From assembly GCA_903813345.2 (NCBI GenBank), contig CAIIXF020000011.1, positions 12,695,754 through 12,755,753 on the forward strand: a stretch of DNA of 60,000 bases, in the 5' to 3' direction. Below are positions 1 to 11,530 of this stretch, piece after piece. Source of the stretch: Owenia fusiformis (lineage: Eukaryota; Annelida; Polychaeta; Sabellida; Oweniidae). The notes under the pieces are model-generated. The model worked only from the letters and a program-made list of their open reading frames with translations, made no database searches and had not been told where the DNA came from. The position numbers and the translations under genes are program-made. Position 1 is the first letter of the stretch, and each line of letters starts with the position of its first letter.

Positions 1-420
1 CGTTCATATATAAGCAGTCTTAAATACGTTCTTAATCAGTTTAAACCCGTTTGCAATTAGTTCTACCTCGTTCTCAATATGTCCTCAGACAGTTCAACTC
101 CGATTGTTAAAACGTCCCTAGTAGGATTGAAGTATGACGGTTCCGTTCGTAGCACGTCCAGCTCGACGTTCTAATTGTAGAACGTATCGACCACGAGAAC
201 ATTTTGAGCATGTTCTAAGTTCTAGAGGACCTACCCGTTCGAGTATGTTAGATGAAGTTTGTAAATAGACCCCAAACGGTTCTAAGTACGTCCAGTCCGT
301 TCGTTCACAGTTGAGGCCCGTTTTCGAGAACGTAGAGAAAACTAGTTTGGTGTGATAGTAGGGTTAATCAGCCCAAAACTCCTAAATTTTTCGGGGGAGC
401 ATGCCCTCTGGCTACATCAC
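1..420. other. CpG-containing segment with recurrent acgtt/cgttc words, no gene
   Basis: No open frame or splice-bounded exon is convincing here. The words cgttc, acgtcc and gaacgt recur many times on both strands, giving clearly more CpG than the following 17 kb. I cannot define a repeat unit, so this may be the edge of a decayed repeat extending left of the window. Confidence 0.4.
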
Positions 421-1014
421 TCACAAGCTATTATTTTACAGGCCATGATAATTTGGCTCGAATTTTGTTCCGTCTAAATCAACTATCATTTTTAACAACA
501 TTAGGGAATTACTCACAGGTAAAAAGGACCCGATGATGCAATGAGCTTGCTCGGCGGTATCATGACTGTGTAACGGGTCTTCATGTATAAGTGAGCTCGG
601 CGGTAGGTTCAAACAACGTGGATCCTCAAAGCATGTGCTCATGGTATCATCGTGGCTTTACCCCCGTGTACTGGTAATTTTTCAAAATTTGGGCCCTTAT
701 TTTCTTCTGTGCAAGCGCGGAAATTTTGGGATCCCCTCCCTTGTTTTCGTGGCCACCCCTAGTTTCTTGTTAATAACACCCTTGTGTCACAATGCGAAGT
801 TGGTTAAGCTTGAAAACATTTATGTGTGTGGATGATAAAATTGAAACTCAGTACAACTTTATTTCACAATGGCCATTTCAATTGCAGGGCAACGACGTTC
901 TTTAACTATATTTTATCACATCTCTCAAGGCCCCGCTTCTAGCATGAGCTCTTTGCAAGCGATGTAAGCGGGAACTTGCTCGCGATATACGGGGCCTGAA
1001 TAGTCACCGTGTGT
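421..1014. other. Unassigned single-copy DNA
   Basis: Only short overlapping frames of 66-68 codons occur, without splice context or similarity to other parts of the window. I see no repeat or recognisable gene. Confidence 0.4.
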
Positions 1015-1695
1015 CTGTTTCAGTGATCATTGGACAAGGATCTCTTGGACATATACCATTGTATACAGTGATAATTTGGAGCTAAATATTATGGATCTCA
1101 TGGACATACAGTGCTAAATTGAATGTGGATCTCAAACATATTCAGTGAGCATTGGAATTTGACAATTATGGATCTCATAGACACATACAAAAGCGTTAAT
1201 GCTTCTCATAGATACATGTGGTTTTAAGTGATCATTCGAAGTCGATAACTACTTAGGATCTCCTGAACAGACATATACAGTGATAATTGTGATGATTTGG
1301 AGCGGAATATTATGAATCTCATGGACATATAGTGAGTGCATTGAAGCCTCCAACTAATATATTATGTTCAAACATATTCAATGATCATTGGAAGTTGACA
1401 ATTATGGATCCCGTAGATCACATACAAAAAGGATATATGTAGGTTTCAGTGATCATTGGAAGTCGACAACTAAGGATCTGTTGGACATATACAGCGATTA
1501 TATAGAGCTGAATACTATGGATCTCATGGACATAAAGTTTTAAATTGAAGCCGTGGCTATGGATCTCAAACATATCCAGTGATCATTAGAATTCCATATT
1601 ATGGATCTTGGGCATACTCAGTGATAATTTGGAGCTGGCATCTTTTGATCTTCAACATATTAAGAGATCGATGGAAGCCGAGAACCATGGATCAG
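1015..1695. repeat. Decayed tandem repeat, about 210-220 bp unit, about three copies
   Basis: The phrase cagtgatcattgga followed by a gatct/gacata-rich stretch recurs near 1021, 1227 and 1447. Sub-motifs 'tatggatctcatggacata' and 'aatttggagctgaata' appear in the same order in each copy. Copies differ by many substitutions and small indels, so the array is old. Confidence 0.7.
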
Positions 1696-2140
1696 ATGGA
1701 AACTTGTACATAAAAGTAAATCACAATTGAAACAAAAAACGTAATTTATTTATTCTTTGTTAAATAAAGGTATAACAATTTTACTTTGGCATATCAACAA
1801 GGCCTTCTCGTTTCATTTAAGTAGAGCTTAGATTAATCAAATTTGAAGTTTCTATTGAACATATTACTTCAACAGTGTTAAAAACGCACACTTCATCAAT
1901 TTTAAATAACTGAGAACTATTTATAGGAAATCCATAGTTTATGCCACCTTCTAGCAGATTGTGACCTGTATGCTATTGGACAATTGCTTTGGACAATCAT
2001 TTGATTGTTTTATTGATTTAAAATAAACTAGAAAAATGACCCGTTTTATCTATGATTGAATATGCAATGCATTCACTATTCCAAATAGTTCTCGTGATAG
2101 GTCATTGGTGTAGTACAGTATGTTAATTAATCTTAATTTG
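1696..2140. other. AT-rich spacer, nothing recognised
   Basis: This stretch is AT-rich, has stops in all frames and shows no internal repetition. It separates two unrelated decayed tandem repeats. Confidence 0.4.
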
Positions 2141-2995
2141 CAACACACAATATGCAATCACAGTCAATCACACGATATTTGTGGTGTCATTTGTAGTGTC
2201 ATTTGTGGTGTCACTGAAGAGTATGATAATGCTTTTCTCTCAAGGGTAGGGATTACAAACAATATGTAATCACAGTCCATAACTAAGTTTCAGCACCATA
2301 GTCTAGATACATTATTAAAGTCATTAGTGCTGCCACACATGAGTGAAATTATGTTGTTCTGACGTCCGAGGTAAGGATTGCACACAATATGTAATAGGAG
2401 TCCATAATTAACTAAGTTCTTGCACCATTATAGGTGGAAGGTAGCTAGGTAACAGAGTTATTAGTGGTGCACACACGAGTATGATAATGTTGCTCTCTCT
2501 CCAAAGTACATGTAAGGATTGCACACAATATGTAATCGCAGCCCATAGCTCAATTCCACTGCCATTGTAGTCCAGGTAGCAGAGTCATTAGTGGTGCATA
2601 CACGAGCATGATAATGTTGTTCTCTCCAAGGTAAGAGTTGAACACAATATGTAATCACAGTCAGTAACTAAGGTCCACCACCATTTAAGTCTCGATAACA
2701 GAGTCCATAGTGGTGCACACAAGTGCATAATGATGTTGTTCTCTCCAAGGTAAGGATTGCACATATGTGACCACAATCCATAACTAAGTTCCTCCACTAT
2801 TGTAGTCTAGGTAATATAGTCATTAAGGGTGCCACAGAAGAGCACGATAATGCTGTTCCCTCCAACGTAAGGATTACACACAATATAAATCACGAGTATA
2901 TTCCACCATCATTGTAGTTAAGGTAACATTAATAGTGCCACGTGAAAGTATGGTAATGCTGTTCTCTCAAAGACACGGATCGCATAACTGAAAGT
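2141..2995. repeat. Decayed tandem repeat, about 120-bp unit, seven to eight copies
   Basis: The motif ggattgcacacaatatgtaat recurs near 2141, 2249, 2373, 2513, 2632, 2752 and 2868, with a last trace at 2976. Spacing is 108-140 bp. Each copy also has a 'gtcattagtggtgc' word and a 'gttgttctctccaaggtaa' word. Short frames across it are by-products of the repeat. Confidence 0.8.
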
Positions 2996-3445
2996 AAACA
3001 AAATTGGGGGAAATCAACAATCATTCAACATTATAGAGATGAGTATGTTATACTATTCGCTTAAGGAAACAGGTCATTAATTGCAAAATGTAACCCTGTT
3101 GAACACTAGAGGCCAATTTAAAATTAAATTAGACACTTTGAACAAAAAAGAAATATGGCAAATTGCAACCCCAAATGCTTACAAGATACCATTTACGTGT
3201 ACATGTAGTGATCAAGACCAGTTTAAAAGTATAAAACCCAAAATGGAAAACGAAACTGAGGCTTAAAATATAGGTATGTTCCAGACCAAACCAAAATTCG
3301 AGCTTGTTTGGGAGCACAGTGCGTTTTGCTATCAGGAAATGTATTATTGCTAAACTCAAAAATTGCCATTGTTGCTTGTACAAACTAAATGGTAGATCAT
3401 TTGTGCCAAATTGAAGAAAATTTCGGACCAAACAATATCAAACAT
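2996..3445 (-). pseudogene. Strongly diverged remnant of the region downstream of E1
   Basis: Sequence order (ctgaaagta, then ccttaa-gaaacag, then gcaaaatgt-ccctg, then gatcaagacca) parallels 5973-6400 of unit 0 with many changes. A 100-codon minus-strand frame (3129-3431) crosses it but has no counterpart in better-preserved copies. I read it as the oldest visible remnant of the tandem unit. Confidence 0.4.
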
Positions 3446-3835
3446 CACATAACATGCTTAGCCATGTTGACAAATGGATCATGTTCCAACCGGTGGATCA
3501 TCTTCCATCGAATTGGTCATCTTGCAGAGAGCACATGGTTTTCAAATGAGTGGCTTATTTTCATGTTTGTGGCTTGATATTCAACAGTTGGCTCATATTC
3601 TAGTATATGGCTCATATTCAAGGAGCTGGCAATGGTCCAATGGGTGTCTCATGTTCTATCTGATTGCTCAACTTCAAGTGATTATTTATTTTTAAGAGGG
3701 TGGCTCATCTTCCAGGAAAGGGATGATCTTCGAGAGGGCATTTTCTGTTCCACTTGGTTACTTGGCTTCCAGTTTATGGCTCAAATTCTAGTGGGCTGAT
3801 CACCTCCATGCTAGAGGCAAATCTGAAATACTGTA
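3446..3835 (-). repeat. Decayed minisatellite-type block (remnant unit)
   Basis: Degenerate 19-bp-like words (ggatcatcttcca, ggctcatattc, ttgctcaacttcaag) run through this block and end in the conserved 'tggcttccagtttatggctcaaattctagtgggctgatcacc' region shared with 5030-5440, 50580-50960 and 55150-55530. It is much less regular than the intact arrays. Confidence 0.6.
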
Positions 3836-3859
3836 AATTTGGATATAAAACTTCTTTAC

Positions 3860-4018
3860 TTCCTTGAATAGGCTCCAAGAGACCTCTACCATATTGAACA
3901 AAGATACTGAAGTCGCACAACATCAAAAGAATAACAACATTATATGTAGATAGAGGTGCTGCAGATACAAGGTGCTCATTGTAGTTACGCGTTGAAACAT
4001 CTGGAAAGGGAGGAAGAA
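3860..4018 (-). pseudogene. E2-like exon block, oldest copy
   Basis: On the minus strand this aligns with the E2 blocks at 5456-5641, 51015-51201 and 55587-55773. Reading the same frame it encodes RNYNEHLVSAAPLSTYNVV and stays open to an EPIQG ending. The donor that reads CAA|GTAAGT in other copies is altered to CAAGGAAG. No family was recognised; it is exon-like only by comparison. Confidence 0.4.
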
Positions 4019-4140
4019 GGGGGATTCAGCAAGGATTTATATTCTGAGTTGTTGTTACAATGTTTCAATTCATTTTTTGATATGTAAAGCAGGAACGATC
4101 GCGATGAAGCTCATCTTTAGGGAGTGGATATAAGGAGGTG

Positions 4141-4470
4141 ACTCATCTTTCAGCTACTTGCTTATCTTCCAGTGGGTGGTTCCTCTTCGTCTTGGATCGT
4201 CTTCCAGCGGGTTGCTCATTTTCCAGCAGGTGGATCATCTTCCAGTGGGTTGTTCATCTTCCAGTAAGTTGCTCATCTTCCAGTGGGTTGCTCATCTTCC
4301 AGTGAGTTGCTCATCTTCCAGTGATTTGCTTATCTTCCAGTGAGTTGCTCATTTTCCAGTAAGTTGCTCATCTTCCAGTAAGTTGCTCATTTTCCAGTGG
4401 GTTGCTCATCTTCCAGCAGGTGAATTATCTTCCAGCAGGTGAATTATCTTCCAGTGGGTAAATCATCTTC
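4141..4470. repeat. 19-bp minisatellite, short array (unit 0)
   Basis: About 16 copies of a unit close to TTGCTCATCTTCCAGTGGG, with variants tgatttg and taagttg. A leader similar to 'tcgtgatgaagctcatctttagggagtgga' precedes it, as in the longer arrays. Confidence 0.85.
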
Positions 4471-4678
4471 TTCGTAGCAGTTTGATCATCTTCAAGGTTC
4501 CCATCTTCCACCAGATAGATCGTCTTCAACTGGGAACTTGGCTTTCCAATGGGGGACTTGTCTTGCAGTGTGTGGCTTCCGGTGTGTGGCTCAGGTGCTA
4601 GTGGGCTGATCACCTCCAAGCTAAAGGTAAATCTGGAAGGAATATTGTACATTAGGAAATAAAAAAAACTGTACTTAC
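4471..4678 (-). pseudogene. Post-array block plus 45-bp-class GT..AG segment (unit 0)
   Basis: On the minus strand the block encodes an open stretch containing FTFSLEVISPLAPEPHTGS, related to FAFSMGLISRIESEPQTGS in the E2-linked blocks. It follows a conserved acceptor-like site. Joining the flanking E4 block to it gives an immediate stop in one frame, so coding status is unclear. Confidence 0.4.
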
Positions 4679-4916
4679 TTGAACCCCACATCCTAGAGAT
4701 ATATCTTCCATCCCAGGCAATGTTTCTTCAGTAACACACAGATATCACCAGAATAACAATATCCTTTGTAGAAACAGGCGCGACAGGCAGATGATGCATA
4801 TTGAAGTTACTCTCATAAGCTCCTCGGAAAGGACAGAAACTTACTTCATATTGCAGTTACTCTCATAAACTTGTAGGAAAGGACAGAAACTTATCTTCAG
4901 TGGAAGAGGAGTGCAT
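4679..4916 (-). pseudogene. E4 exon-like block (unit 0), with local duplication
   Basis: Minus strand, bounded by acceptor tactttcag|ATGCAC and donor TTCAA|GTAAGT. One frame reads ACRACFYKGYCYSGDICVLL, a cysteine-rich peptide that is also seen in other copies. A tandem duplication of about 55 bp (two copies of 'ttactctcataa..aggaaaggacagaaactta', 4811-4890) lengthens this copy and is absent elsewhere. Product unknown. Confidence 0.35.
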
Positions 4917-4959
4917 CTGAAAGTAAATACAAAATAGGAAAAGTTAAGCAATGGTTTCA

Positions 4960-5440
4960 ATTTTCAATTTTTCAACAAGGCTTCCGTGATCAAGACTCTT
5001 CCATAACAGGGGGAGGGGGAATGCAAATCTCCAGTGAGATCATCTTTCAGCAGGTTGATCATATTCCACCAGGTGGATCATCTTCCAGCGGTTGGGTCAT
5101 CTTCCAGCGGTTGGGTCATCTTCCAGCGGATGGGTCATCTTTCAGAGAGCAATTTGTCTTCAGATGAGTGGCTTGACTTTCAGCAGATGGCTCGTAGTCT
5201 GGTAGATGGCTCATATTCCAGGAACTGGCTAATATTCTAGTGGGTGCCTCATCTTCCAGGAGATGGCTCATCTTCAAATGATTCTGCATCTTTATTAGGG
5301 TGGCTCCTCTTCCAGGGGATGGACGATCTTCCAGCCAGCATTTTCATTCCAGTTGGTTACTTGGCTTCCGGTTTATGGCTCAGATTCTAGTGGGCTTATC
5401 ACCCCCATGCTAAAGGCAAATACTGTAAATTTGGAAATGA
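4960..5440 (-). repeat. Decayed minisatellite-type block (unit 0)
   Basis: Degenerate 19-bp words such as ggatcatcttccagcgg and gggtcatcttccagcgg, including a perfect local duplication near 5085-5125, grade into the conserved 'ggcttccggtttatggctcagattctagtgggc' segment. It matches 50500-50955 and 55072-55525. Confidence 0.65.
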
Positions 5441-5455
5441 AACTTCAGTACCTAC

Positions 5456-5641
5456 TTTAACAGGATCCTGGAGACTTCTCTCATCTTGAACAAAACTACT
5501 TCAGTCGCACACGGATATCACCAGAATAACAACATTATATGTAGATACAGGTGCTACAGAAACAAGGTGCTTATTGTAGTTACGATTTGAAACATCTCGG
5601 AAAGAGTAGAAGTTTTTACCTCCAGGGTAAGACGAGTGCAT
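5456..5641 (-). pseudogene. E2 exon-like block (unit 0), broken
   Basis: The minus-strand frame reads HSSYPGGKNFYSF then RNYNKHLVSVAPVSTYNVV and SSFVQDERSLQDP. A TGA replaces the cysteine codon found in units 3 and 4 (CDCSS). The acceptor dinucleotide is AT rather than AG, and the donor is AAA|GTAGGT. The copy therefore looks non-functional. Similarity to E4 shows the two blocks arose by duplication. Confidence 0.45.
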
Positions 5642-5819
5642 ATGTAAGTACATATAAAATAGGAAGTGAACACTGATTTTGAATTAAAATTATGTTTTTG
5701 AATATTGAATAACCCCCACCCCAAAGCCCAATATAATGAATAGTTTTATTCATGTTTTGATATGTAAAGCCAACATACACATTATCTCCAAATTGGCTCT
5801 ACATTATAGCTATCCTCAC

Positions 5820-7567
5820 CTACGTGGGTATAACATTCCTTTTGTTTCTTTAGTTGCACACACATTAGTACAGGCAGTAGCAATATGCTTTGTAGATACA
5901 TACACTGCAACAGCTGACCCAAATCATTGATCCACTTCGAAAGACCGCAACCAGGGTAGAAATTGTTATGACCTGAAAGTACTTAAAAAAGAAAAAAGTC
6001 AGCAATGATTTGACTTTTTTCCTTAAAAGAAACAAGTAAATATACCCATCTCACTGAAATGGCCATTTTTCAGATGTGAGTACATTTACACTGTATAACT
6101 TTTAAGAGAATGCATGAACATGCAAAATGTCACCACTGGCCATTTGTTAAAGATGCACTTGGTTACAGTAAGCCGAACACTAATTGATTACTGCCATCAA
6201 GAAGTTTCGTCCACCCATCAGTTTGAGAATATAACATTATGTCAACACTTCTGTAGTGACATAAAAATCAAATCATAGCCCAGTAAGTACATGTACAGTT
6301 TACTAAAAACTATGAACAAAAATCATATCATTACTGAATAAATTTTCAAATTGTTCCTTTAAAAGCTAGCATTATAATATTCAAATGATCAAGACCAAAT
6401 TGATAGAGCTAGAACTATTTTGTTGGTAAGTTTCCAAGTCTCAGAATGAAAATTACCAAACACATGCAAACAGAACCACTGTTCCTTGTGTTGCAGCCAA
6501 GAACCTGCTTTGCTGGAAATACAAAAAAGATGCTGTAGTACTTGTTTATATTACGATTTAAATATATTGCAAAAATTCAAATCAATTAGGAGGGATGGAG
6601 TAAGGTACATGTATACATAGTAATACATCTTAACTAGGTAGAAAATACTGCTTCCAGCACTGTATAGCTGATACTTCTGGTGGGTGTATGATCCTGTGAA
6701 AGGAGAATTCATTTATTAGTTACTTCTGCATGCAACAGTAGTAGTTGTAGTTCAGGCAAGGAGCAGTCTTTAACACTCTTCAAAACACCTGCAATGAGAA
6801 AATGATTTTACTGTCTACCTTAACTCCAAAGCATGCCAGGGATTATCATTTACAAAAAAGTTGCCAAGTTGCCTTTATCAATCAGATTCTAGGTCGTAAA
6901 TACCTAGATGGTTGATTGTTTGTTGGACCAAAACATGGTCGCATTAACACTGACCTCAAAACAAGGAAAAAACAGTCAAATTGAAAAATTGATGATGATT
7001 TGATGAAACTTAAGATCATCTACCAACTCGCACCAAAAAAGAGAATGGTATCCGAAAACTGAGACTAACATACGAAGGTATGTTAAATCTCAGGTGAAAA
7101 TGAGTTTATAAAAAAAATATGAAGACAATATTTTCCAAATATAGCACACATTACTTCCATTTTGATAAAACCAGGTGGATTCCATTATTCTTTCATGTCA
7201 GAACATAGAATCTATTAGGAAGCTTTCAAGCCAACACATCTTAACAAAAGATCAAACATTGGGTGACCATCCCCCTGCTCATGCTGTATGCTGTCCAGAG
7301 AGATTAAGAAGAATAACAAGAATGCCATCCTCGGCCATGCATAATTAGGATACATCACATTAAAAAGATGAAATACAAGACCATACCACTGTCAATTCCC
7401 AATAGTATCTTTACTGTAACACTGATAAGCAATGTCTACCTACCTAAAGAGTACAAGGTAACATGTATCAACCCCAGGGCCATTCCGTACAGATCCAAGT
7501 GAACTCTTGCTGCGTCCTGACGAGATCTCTGGATCACACTATATCCGTCATAGCTAACTACTAACAT
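5820..7567 (-). pseudogene. Candidate multi-exon gene, copy 0 (exons S, V, X, E1; F missing)
   Basis: Minus strand. S (7444-7567) starts at ATG, encodes MLVVSYDGYSVIQRSRQDA.. with a hydrophobic GMALGLIHVTLYSL end and stops at TTTAG|GTAGGT. V (6724-6788) follows acceptor ctcattgcag in matching phase 1 and encodes VLKRVKDCSLPELQ. X (6457-6512) follows tttgtatttccag and encodes KAGSWLQHKEQWFCLHVF. E1 (5820-5972) joins X in phase 1 and encodes HNNFYPGCGLSKWIND. In this copy E1 carries a 1-base loss and a 2-base loss, so the central part is read in another frame before VQLKKQ returns. Terminal exon F is deleted. The V-to-X junction is unresolved. The protein is not recognised. Confidence 0.35.
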
Positions 7568-8315
7568 TACAATACGAGCAAGTAAAAATGAGTGGACCTT
7601 CACCAGAGCTCAACGATACCCCTCCAGAACGACCCAATGCATGCCGGCACCACAGCATGCATTGAAGAAAGAAAATTCAGAATACCTCCTCCTGGTGGGT
7701 GCAAGACCCACCATTTTGACTCGCAAGTAAAGAATGCTTTCACCAGCCATCAGAATATAGGCAAAACAAAGAACCAAGCTCAACAATAAGAATCCAACTT
7801 GGAAACTGTTGGTCGGGACTTACAAGGAATTGATACCTGAAACCCATGCATCTAGAGATTGATAGACACTGATCATCAGAATCACGGTGGAGGTACAACA
7901 AGGAACATCAAACGGTATGACCAAGTAAACCAGAGCTCTCAATGCAATGGATCAGAATGACCCATGCTCAACGATGCCATTCTTAGATATTCCTCAAAAT
8001 CAATCGGGACAACATAAAACATGAACAGGGGAAGGCCTCCCAACACTTGATCAAGTGTTAAGACATGTTTAGCCATCCAGCCTCCTAGCAGATTCCAGGT
8101 TCCTTCACTCCAGAATAATGGGTCGGCCAACAAAATCCACCGGTTCAATCAAAATGGAAGGTGTCCCACTAACGAGAAAAACCTGCCGCTCCTAAACCAT
8201 AGATGGAAAACATGTCTAGCTGGTAGATGACCCCATATGGAATAACTAAGATAACTTAACCAAATAACTAAGATAACTCAACAAGATTACTTAACTTAGG
8301 TGACAGGAACTTCGT
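7568..8315. other. Leader between gene and minisatellite (unit 0)
   Basis: Conserved in every unit. It contains a 69-codon minus-strand frame (8148-7939, starting MNRWILLADPLFW) and short + frames. Changes between units here are often amino-acid changing (M/K, D/N), which does not favour coding. It ends in a direct repeat aactaagataact, two to three times, then 'gacaggaacttcgtgat'. Confidence 0.5.
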
Positions 8316-9255
8316 GATGAGGCTCATCTTCTTTAAGGGAGTGGAGTCTAGGGGGCGACTCATTTTCCAGTGCATGGCTTATCTTTCAGGGGATTGCTCA
8401 TTTTCCAGCGGGTGGCTCATCTCTCAGCAGGTGGATCATCTTCCAGCAGGTTGCTCAATTGTCAGCAGGTGGATCATCTTCCCGTGGAATGCTCATCTTG
8501 CAGTGGGTTGCTCATGTTCCAGCGGGTTGCTCATGTTCCAGCGGGTTGCTCATGTTCCAGCGGGTTGCTCATCTTCCAGCGGGTTGCCCATCTTCCAGCG
8601 GGTTGCTCATCTTCCATCAGGTTGCTCTTCTTCCATTTGGTTGCCAATCTTCCAGTGGGTTGTTCATCTTCCAGTGGGTTGTTCATCTTCCAGTGGGTTG
8701 CTCATCTTCCAATGGGTTGCTCATCTTCCAATGGGTTGCTCATCTTCCAGTGGGTTGGTCATCTTCAAGCAGGTGAATTTTCTTCTTTCAGTTGGTTGCT
8801 CTTCTTCCAGTTGGTTGCTCTTCTTCCAGTTGGTTGCTCTTCTTCCAGTTGGTTGCTCTTCTTCCAGTTGGTTGCTCTTCTTCCAGTTGGTTGCTCTTCT
8901 TTCAGTTGGTTGCTCTTCTTTCAGTTGGTTGCTCTTCTTCCAGTTGGGTGCTATTCTTCTAGTTGGTTGCTCTTCTTCCAGTTAGTTGCTCTTCTTCCAG
9001 TCTGTTCTTATTCCAGTGGGTTGTTCTTATTCCAGTGGGTTGTTCATCTTCCAGTGGGTTGTTCATCTTCCAGTGGGTTGTTTATCTTCCAGTGGGTTGC
9101 TCATCTTCCAGTGAGTTGCTCATCTTCAAGTGAGTTGCTCATCTTCCAGTGGGTTGCTCATCGTCCGGCGGGTGAATTATCTTCCAGCGGTTGAATTATC
9201 TTCCAGCAGGTGTATTATCTTCCAGCGGTTGAATAATCTTTCAGGGGGTGGATCA
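8316..9255. repeat. 19-bp minisatellite array A1 (unit 1, first)
   Basis: About 49 copies. The ends are TTGCTCATCTTCCAGTGGG-type, while the centre (about 8780-8990) is a run of TTGCTCTTCTTCCAGTTGG-type. Long + frames (up to 274 codons) are a consequence of a stop-free unit whose length is not a multiple of three. Confidence 0.95.
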
Positions 9256-9463
9256 TCATCTAGCAGTCGGATCATCTTCAAGGTTGCCATCTTCCACCAG
9301 ATAGATCATCTTCAACTGGGAACTTGGCTTTCCAATGGGGGACTTGTCTTGCAGTGTGTGGCTTCCAGTGTGTGGCTCAGGTACCAGTGGGCTGATCACC
9401 TCCAAGCTAAAGGTAAATCTGGAAGAAATATTGTACATTAGGAAATAAAAATACTGTACTTAC
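9256..9463 (-). pseudogene. Post-array block plus short GT..AG segment (unit 1)
   Basis: The minus strand encodes MYNISSRFTFSLEVISPLVP and continues into SQLKMIYLVEDGNLEDD before a stop. A GTAAGT..TTCCAG segment of about 45 bp separates it from E4. Confidence 0.4.
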
Positions 9464-9650
9464 TTTAACCCCACATCCTAGAGATAATCTTTCATCCCGG
9501 GCAATGCTTCTTCAGTAACACACAGATATCACCAGAATAACAATATCCTATGTAGAAACGGGCGTTGCAGGCAGATGGTGCATATTGAAGTTACTCTCAT
9601 AAACTTGTAGGAAAGGACAGAAACTTATCTTCAGGGGAAGAAGAGTGCAT
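9464..9650 (-). pseudogene. E4 exon-like block (unit 1)
   Basis: Minus strand. It has the same splice-like limits as other E4 blocks, with donor AAA|GTAAGT. In the cysteine-rich frame a TGA replaces the tryptophan codon after HCPG, and one cysteine codon is arginine (NARFY instead of NACFY). Confidence 0.35.
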
Positions 9651-9711
9651 CTGAAAGTAAATACAAAATAGAAAAAGTTAGGCAATGGTTTCAATTTTCA
9701 ATTTTTCAAAA

Positions 9712-9904
9712 AATCCACCGGTTCAATCAAAATGGAAGGTATCCCACTAACGATAAGAGCCTGCCGCTCCTAAAGCATAGATGGAAAACCTGTCTAGCTG
9801 GTAGGTGACCCCATATGGAGTAACTAAGATAACTTAACCAAATAACTAAGATAACTCAACAGGATTACTTAACTTAGATGACAGGAACTTCGTGATAAGG
9901 CTCA
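9712..9904. repeat. Partial duplicate of the leader
   Basis: From 'aaaatccaccggttcaatcaaaatgg' this copies 8130-8315 with point changes and introduces the second array. The breakpoint follows 'caatttttcaa', where other units continue into the decayed block at 'caaggcttccgtgatc'. Confidence 0.8.
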
Positions 9905-11530
9905 TCTTTAAGGGAGTGGAGTCTAGGGGGCGACTCATTTTCCAGTGCATGGCTCATCTTCCAGGGGATTGCTCATTTTCCAGGGGATTGCTCATTTTCC
10001 AGCGGGTGGCTCATCTCTCAGCGGTGGATCATTTTCCAGCGGGTGGCTCATCTCTCAGCAGTGGATCATCTTCCAGTAGGTTGCTCAATTGCCAGCAGAT
10101 GGATCATCTTCCAGTGGAATGCTCATCTTCCAGTGGGTTGCTCATGTTCCAGCGGGTTGCTCATCTTCCAGTGGGTTGCTCATCTTCCAGTGGGTTGCTC
10201 ATCTTCCATCGGGTTGCTCTTCTTCCATTTAGTTGCCCATCTTCCAGTGGGTTGTTCATCTTCCAGTGGGTTGCTCATCTTTCAGAGAGTTGCTCATCTT
10301 CCAGTGGGCTGCTCATCTTCCAGTGGGTGTATTTTCTTCCAGTTGTTTGCTCATCTTTCAGTTGGTTGCTCTCCTCCCAGTTGGTTGCTCTTCTTTCAGT
10401 TGGTTGCTCTACCTTCACTTGGTTGCTCTTCTTTCAGTTGGTTGCTCTTCTTTCAGTTGGTTGCTCTTCTTCCAGTTGGTTGCTCTTCTTCCAGTTGGTT
10501 GCTCTTCTTCCAGTTGGTTGTTCATCTTCCAGTGGGATGTTCATCTTCCAGTGGGTTGTTCATCTTCCAGTGGGTTGTTCATCTTCCAGTGGGTTGTTCA
10601 TCTTCCAGTAGATTGTTCATCTTCCAGTGGGTTGTTCATCTTCCAGTCGGTTGTACATCTTCAAGTGGGTTGCTCATCTTCCATCGGGTTGCTCTTCTCC
10701 CATTTGGTTGCCCATCTTCCAGTGGGTTGTTCATCTTCCAGTGGGTTGCCCATCTTCCAGTGAGTTGCTCATGTTCCAGTGAGTTGCTCATCTTCCAGTG
10801 GGTTGCTCCTCTTCCAGCAGGTGTATTTTCTTCCAGTTGGTTGCTCATCTTTCAGCTGGTTTTTTTTCTTCCAGTTGGTTGTTCTTCTTCCAGTGGGTTG
10901 TTCTTCTTCCAGTTGGTTGTTCTTCTTCCAGTGGGTTGTTCATCTTCCAGTGGGTTGTTCATCTTCAAGTGGGTTGTTCATCTTCCAGTGGGTTGTTCAT
11001 CTTCCAGTCGGTTGCACATCTTCCAGTGGGTTGTTCATTTTCCAGTGAGTTGTTCATTTTCCAGTGGGTTGTTCATTTTCCAGTGATTTGCTCATCTTCC
11101 AATGAGTTGCTTATCTTCCAGTGGGTTGTTCATCTTCCAATGGGTTGCTCATCTTCCAGAGAGTTGCTCATCTTCCAGTGGGTTGCTCATCATCCAGCAG
11201 GTGTATTTTCTTCCAGTTGGTTGCTCATCTTTCAGCTGGTTGTTCTTCTTCCAGTTGGTTGTTCTTCTTCCAGTGGGTTGTTCATCTTCCAGTCGGTTGT
11301 ACTTCTTCCAGTGGGTTGTTAATTTTCCAGTGGGTTGTTAATTTTCCAGTGGGTTGTTAATTTTCCAGTGAGTTGCTCATCTTCCAGTGAGTTGCTTATC
11401 TTCCAGTGGGTTGCTCATCTTCCAGTGGGTTGCTCATCTTCCAGTGGGTTGCTCATCTTCCAGTGGATTGCTCATTTTCCAGTGGGTTGCTCATCTTCCA
11501 GCGATTGAATTATCTTTCAGTGGGTGGATC
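9905..11530. repeat. 19-bp minisatellite array A2 (unit 1, second)
   Basis: About 85 copies with internal higher-order structure. A marker variant 'ccatcgggttgctct' recurs near 10206 and 10682, and a gap marker 'ggtgtattttcttccag' near 10327, 10820 and 11199. All frames on both strands stay open over long stretches. Confidence 0.95.

Noticed and set aside
7592-7789. 65-codon + strand frame repeated in all leaders
   Set aside because: It starts at GTG, while the nearby ATG gives only 25 codons. It overlaps the upstream flank of exon S on the other strand and shows no frame-specific conservation.
7939-8148. 69-codon minus-strand frame (MNRWILLADPLFW..) as a gene
   Set aside because: Differences between units include radical replacements (M to K, D to N), there is no splice context, and a competing frame in the same place is open in units 3-5.
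8130-8150. tRNA-like B-box word ggttcaatc in the leader
   Set aside because: No matching A box or cloverleaf could be found around it.
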